A stretch of DNA of 14,582 bases from Sutterella sp. (GTDB lineage Bacteria; Pseudomonadota; Gammaproteobacteria; Burkholderiales; Burkholderiaceae_F): positions 1 to 14,582 of the forward strand of contig JAHHRH010000033.1 of the NCBI GenBank assembly GCA_020025915.1, given 5' to 3'. This document shows positions 11,733 through 14,582 of the stretch, in pieces. The notes beneath the pieces were generated by a model. It did no database searches and was not told the DNA's origin. It was given only the letters and a program-made list of their open reading frames with translations. Each line of letters opens with the position of its first letter. Positions within the stretch are counted from its first letter, which is position 1. A program made the translations under genes and the position numbers.

Positions 11733-13892
11733 ATGCAGGTTATCAAGAAAGACAATACGGCCGAAGAGTTCATCGACGAAAAGATCATTGATGCGGTTAA
11801 GAAGGCCGCATTTCGTTGTGACACGATGATCGATGATGATGGCCTTAGCTGTATTGCGACCGAAGTGCGTACCCGTCTTGGTGATCGTGCGGATGTGACC
11901 GTTGCAGAATTGCACGAGCTCGTAATTGCAGTGCTTTCTTTCTTGCAATATAAGCAAGTCGCTGAAGCTTATGCTGAATATCGCTACTACAAGACAACGT
12001 ACGCCCGTACGTTTGAACAGCTTCGTCAGGATGCGGATGATGTTTTGCGTCTCGGTGACCGTGAAAATGCGAACTACGATAGTTCGCTTGTGAGTACCAA
12101 GGGCTCTTTGATTAAGGGTTATCTCACGAAGAGTCTTTATAAGCAGTTCTATCTTTCTGGCAAAGAAAAGGCTTTGATCGAACGTGGTGACATCTATATC
12201 CACGACTTGCGCGACATGATTTTGGGTTGTATCAACTGCTGTCTTTTTGACATTGGCCACGTGCTCAAGGATGGCTTTGAAATGTCAAATGTACAGTATT
12301 CTGAACCCAAGACCGTGCTCTCGGCTTTGCAGGTGATTGGTGACATTACTTTGGTCGCGACGGCTCAGCAGTTTGGCGGCTTTACGTTGCCTGAACTCGA
12401 TAAGGTGCTTTTGCCTTATGTCATGAAGAGCTTGACGAGTGCTCGTCACAAGTATGCTGACTTGGGGCTTGACGCTGAAACCATTGCGCGAGTGACCGCT
12501 CGTGACGTTGAGCGTGAACTTGAACAGGGTTTCCAGTCACTTGAACTGAAGCTCAACACCGTGCCGTGTTCACGTGGCGACTTTGCCTTTACAACCATCA
12601 CTTTTGGTCAGTGGGATCCCGTTAAGTACACTGAAGAAGAACGTCACTGGCTCATGAAGATTAGCAGCATCATGCTCCAAGTACGTCGTAACGGTCATGG
12701 TAAGGACGGTAAGCCCGTGGTCTTCCCGAAGTTGGTGTACCTCTATGACGAAAAGCAGATCGCTGAAGATAAGGCGAGCTCTGAACTCCTTGACGAAGCC
12801 GTCAAGACGTCTGCTCAGTGCATGTACCCTGACTATTTGAGCTTGTCTTCTGAAAACGGTAGCGTTTCTGAAATCTTTCAGAAGTATGGGGCGATCACAT
12901 CTCCGATGGGTTGCCGCGCTTTCTTGTCGCTTTGGCAAAATGAAGATGGTGAAGCCATCACGATTGGTCGCTGCAATATCGGGGCAGTGTCCTTGAACCT
13001 CCCGATCATCTTGAAGCTCGCTCAGTTGCAGCATCCTGATTCGTGGCGTACGGACTTTTGGCGTATCCTTGACGAACGTTTGGAATTCATCCGTGCGTTC
13101 TTTAAGAAGCGCTATGACATCATTCGCAATCAGAAGTGTTCGAGCAATCCGCTTGCCTTTACGCAGGGTGGTTTCTATGAAGGCACGAAGAGCCCGGACG
13201 ATCGTGTTGGTGACCTCGTTCGCTATATGACAGCCTCTTTTGGCATCACGGCGTTGGATGAAGCCACTTATCTTTGGAGTGGTCAGCGTTTAGTTGAAGA
13301 GGGCGGTGAGTTCTCCGCGTCTGTTCTTCGTCACCTCAAAGAAAAGCTTCAGACTTTCAAAGAAGAAGACGGTTATCTCTACGCCATCTATGGCACGCCT
13401 GCTGAATCTTTGTGTGCTACCCAGGCGCGTCAGTATGACCGTTTCTGTGCCGATGAAGGCGTGGATAACGTCTTCCGTCACACCGAACACTATAGCCCTG
13501 AGTACTTCACGAACTCTTTCCATGTGAATGTCACGGAGGACATCACACCCTTTGAAAAGCAGGATCGTGAATTTATCGACTTCCATCTTTGCGAAGGCGG
13601 TCACATTCAGTACGTCCGTTTAGACAATCCTGAAAACTTTGCGGCTGTCAAGGCCGTGATTGCACGTGGCATGAAGAAGGGCTTTTATCAGGGGGTGAAC
13701 TTTGATAGTGCCTATTGTGGTGATTGCGGTCAGCACAGCACCAATGTGCTCTTTAAGTGCCCGCACTGCGGTAGCGAAAACTTGTCCGTGATTTCTCGTG
13801 TGTGCGGTTACTTGGGCTACTCCAATGTGAACGGCATGTCCCGCATGAATGACGGCAAGATGGCTGAAATTCGTAATCGCCGTAGCATGTAA
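11733..13892 (+). CDS. nrdD: Anaerobic ribonucleoside-triphosphate reductase (class III)
   Basis: Oxygen-sensitive glycyl-radical enzyme that makes deoxyribonucleotides for DNA synthesis under anaerobiosis. From ATG 11733 (AAGGA at 11722-11726) it is 719 aa, close to the 712 of E. coli; a GTG-initiated extension from 11700 has no support. Residues about 3-90 form the ATP-cone allosteric domain. The catalytic barrel follows, with M-G-C-R-A-F-L and G-R-C-N-I-G-A-V-S-L-N-L-P segments. The C-terminal zinc site has C662, C665, C676 and C679. The radical motif R-V-C-G-Y-L-G puts the glycyl radical at G692. Its activase nrdG starts 6 bp after its stop, so the two form an operon. Confidence 0.97.
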   Translation: MQVIKKDNTAEEFIDEKIIDAVKKAAFRCDTMIDDDGLSCIATEVRTRLGDRADVTVAELHELVIAVLSFLQYKQVAEAYAEYRYYKTTYARTFEQLRQDADDVLRLGDRENANYDSSLVSTKGSLIKGYLTKSLYKQFYLSGKEKALIERGDIYIHDLRDMILGCINCCLFDIGHVLKDGFEMSNVQYSEPKTVLSALQVIGDITLVATAQQFGGFTLPELDKVLLPYVMKSLTSARHKYADLGLDAETIARVTARDVERELEQGFQSLELKLNTVPCSRGDFAFTTITFGQWDPVKYTEEERHWLMKISSIMLQVRRNGHGKDGKPVVFPKLVYLYDEKQIAEDKASSELLDEAVKTSAQCMYPDYLSLSSENGSVSEIFQKYGAITSPMGCRAFLSLWQNEDGEAITIGRCNIGAVSLNLPIILKLAQLQHPDSWRTDFWRILDERLEFIRAFFKKRYDIIRNQKCSSNPLAFTQGGFYEGTKSPDDRVGDLVRYMTASFGITALDEATYLWSGQRLVEEGGEFSASVLRHLKEKLQTFKEEDGYLYAIYGTPAESLCATQARQYDRFCADEGVDNVFRHTEHYSPEYFTNSFHVNVTEDITPFEKQDREFIDFHLCEGGHIQYVRLDNPENFAAVKAVIARGMKKGFYQGVNFDSAYCGDCGQHSTNVLFKCPHCGSENLSVISRVCGYLGYSNVNGMSRMNDGKMAEIRNRRSM

Positions 13893-13898
13893 TTTATC

Positions 13899-14363
13899 AT
13901 GAACTACATTGGGCTTAATACCTGTGATACCGCGAACGGTCCAGGCGTTCGCGTATCCCTCTTTTGTTCGGGTTGCACATTGCATTGTCCTGGGTGTTTC
14001 AACGAAGAAAGTTGGGATTTTTGTGCGGGTAAGCCGTTTACGGACGAAACACTTGCTACGATTCTCACAGCACTTGAAGAACCGTTTATTGAAGGCTTGA
14101 GTCTTTTGGGAGGTGATCCACTTGAGCCCGAAAATCAGCCGGACATCCTGCGTATTGTCAAAGCTGTTCGTGAGCGCTTTGGTGACACTAAAACCATTTG
14201 GCTCTGGACGGGGCGTCGTCACGAAAAAGTAGTCGATCTGCCGATCATGGCCTATCTCGATACTCTGGTCGACGGTCCCTACGTCGAAAAACTGCATGTG
14301 ACGCAAAAAGGCGCTTGGGTTGGGAGTTCAAACCAACGCGTAATTGCCCTCAAAGCTAAGTAA
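13899..14363 (+). CDS. nrdG: Anaerobic ribonucleotide reductase activating protein
   Basis: Radical SAM activase that installs the glycyl radical on NrdD with S-adenosylmethionine and a reduced [4Fe-4S] cluster. 154 aa, the usual size. The cluster motif C-x3-C-x2-C is C26, C30, C33 (G-C-T-L-H-C-P-G-C), and L-L-G-G-D-P-L at 69-75 is the SAM-binding G-G-D/E-P motif. The N-terminal N-G-P-G-V-R is typical of activases. There is no clear ribosome site in the 6 bp after nrdD, so translation is probably coupled to nrdD. Confidence 0.97.
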   Translation: MNYIGLNTCDTANGPGVRVSLFCSGCTLHCPGCFNEESWDFCAGKPFTDETLATILTALEEPFIEGLSLLGGDPLEPENQPDILRIVKAVRERFGDTKTIWLWTGRRHEKVVDLPIMAYLDTLVDGPYVEKLHVTQKGAWVGSSNQRVIALKAK

Positions 14364-14416
14364 TCCATGACGCTTGATTTCGACTTTTCTGTGCTTTACC
14401 CAATTTCGGCGTAAAG

Positions 14417-14436
14417 CTTCGTCCTTTAGGGCGGAG
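14417..14436 (+). other. Hairpin resembling the end of an IS200/IS605 (TnpB) element
   Basis: CTTCGTCC (14417-14424) pairs with GGGCGGAG (14429-14436) around TTTA, using three G-U pairs. The string GTCCTTTAGGGCGGAG is like the RNA-end hairpin I remember downstream of many tnpB genes. No tnpB reading frame lies next to it here, so it would be an isolated remnant. The resemblance is from memory only. Confidence 0.25.
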
Positions 14437-14460
14437 ATATAAGCCGCGCAGTTTTAGGTT

Positions 14461-14481
14461 AATCAGGCGTCTCCTGATTTT
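14461..14481 (+). terminator. Probable terminator of nrdDG
   Basis: AATCAGG (14461-14467) pairs with CCTGATT (14473-14479) around CGTCT, followed by two further T. The stem is good but the T run is short. It lies between nrdG and a converging gene on the minus strand. Confidence 0.55.
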
Positions 14482-14492
14482 CGCTGTATGTC

Positions 14493-14582
14493 TTAATTAT
14501 CGAGAGTGGAGCTCCGCCGCAGCTTGCGGCGAAATACGAAGGCGAGCACAAGCAGGATCCAAAGCATCTTTCGAACCGAGTC
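14493..14582 (-). CDS. C-terminal end of a membrane protein (partial)
   Basis: The frame is open from the right edge of the window through 29 residues to a TAA at 14493-14495, converging on nrdG. It holds a hydrophobic stretch M-L-W-I-L-L-V-L-A-F-V-F followed by a basic tail F-R-R-K-L-R-R-S-S, the look of a last transmembrane helix with a cytoplasmic positively charged end. The rest of the gene is outside the window and no family can be named. A perfect inverted repeat at 14515-14531 falls within the Arg codons and probably reflects coding rather than a regulatory hairpin. Confidence 0.5.
   Translation of the reverse strand, partial: DSVRKMLWILLVLAFVFRRKLRRSSTLDN

Noticed and set aside
14515..14531. 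Inverted repeat CGCCGCA/TGCGGCG as a terminator.
   Set aside because: It lies inside the predicted minus-strand coding tail, with no T run on either side.
14575..14582. The last 8 bases (ACCGAGTC) match 367-374, next to repeat copy 2, hinting at a circular or repeat-bounded contig.
   Set aside because: The match is only 8 bp, sits inside a plausible coding frame, and the junction would lack one C compared with copy 2; chance is likely.

Overview
The window looks like the chromosome of an anaerobic, gut-type Gram-negative bacterium, most likely a betaproteobacterium of the Burkholderiales/Sutterellaceae kind. This is inferred from gene content, not from a marker gene: an lpxA-lpxB-rnhB-SpoU methyltransferase order typical of Betaproteobacteria, a class III (strictly anaerobic) ribonucleotide reductase, and a Tat-exported flavin reductase served by a separate multiheme cytochrome.

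Layout. Bases 1-621 carry a perfect 186-bp direct repeat (1-186 and 376-561) around a hairpin-rich spacer; the second copy places a TATAAT box upstream of lpxA. Bases 622-4163 hold lpxA, lpxB (lipid A synthesis), an intrinsic terminator, rnhB (RNase HII) and an overlapping SpoU-type RNA methyltransferase. Bases 4173-5106 are a heavily decayed IS3-family transposase on the minus strand. Bases 5165-9694 are an accessory module: a TetR-type regulator on the minus strand, divergent from a Tat-exported FAD reductase, a small tetraheme cytochrome c, and a signal-peptide-bearing member of the histidine/phenylalanine ammonia-lyase superfamily. A structured stretch with a terminator follows, then a YqhD/BdhA-type iron alcohol dehydrogenase (9984-11156) and its strong terminator, a 480-base leader region, nrdD and nrdG. 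The right edge has the tail of a membrane protein on the minus strand.

Main interest. The lyase lacks the Ala-Ser-Gly triad that forms the MIO cofactor of all normal aromatic amino-acid ammonia-lyases: the segment reads G-S-E-G-A-N-D, one residue shorter than G-S-V-G-A-S-G-D. From memory, ergothionase, which eliminates trimethylamine from ergothioneine to give thiolurocanate, is a MIO-independent member of this fold. Its neighbour is a fumarate/urocanate reductase-like flavoenzyme that keeps the catalytic Arg and one carboxylate-binding Arg but has lost the two His residues that hold fumarate. All three enzymes carry export signals. The simplest reading is a periplasmic respiratory pathway: the lyase makes an alpha,beta-unsaturated aromatic acid (candidate: thiolurocanate from ergothioneine), and the flavoenzyme reduces it with electrons from a membrane quinol via the tetraheme cytochrome, under TetR control. 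Superfamily, export and active-site losses are read from the sequence; the exact substrate is inference.

Other points: a 9-bp hairpin overlapping the alcohol dehydrogenase start codon, a run of hairpins after the lyase, and a terminator-like hairpin just upstream of nrdD.
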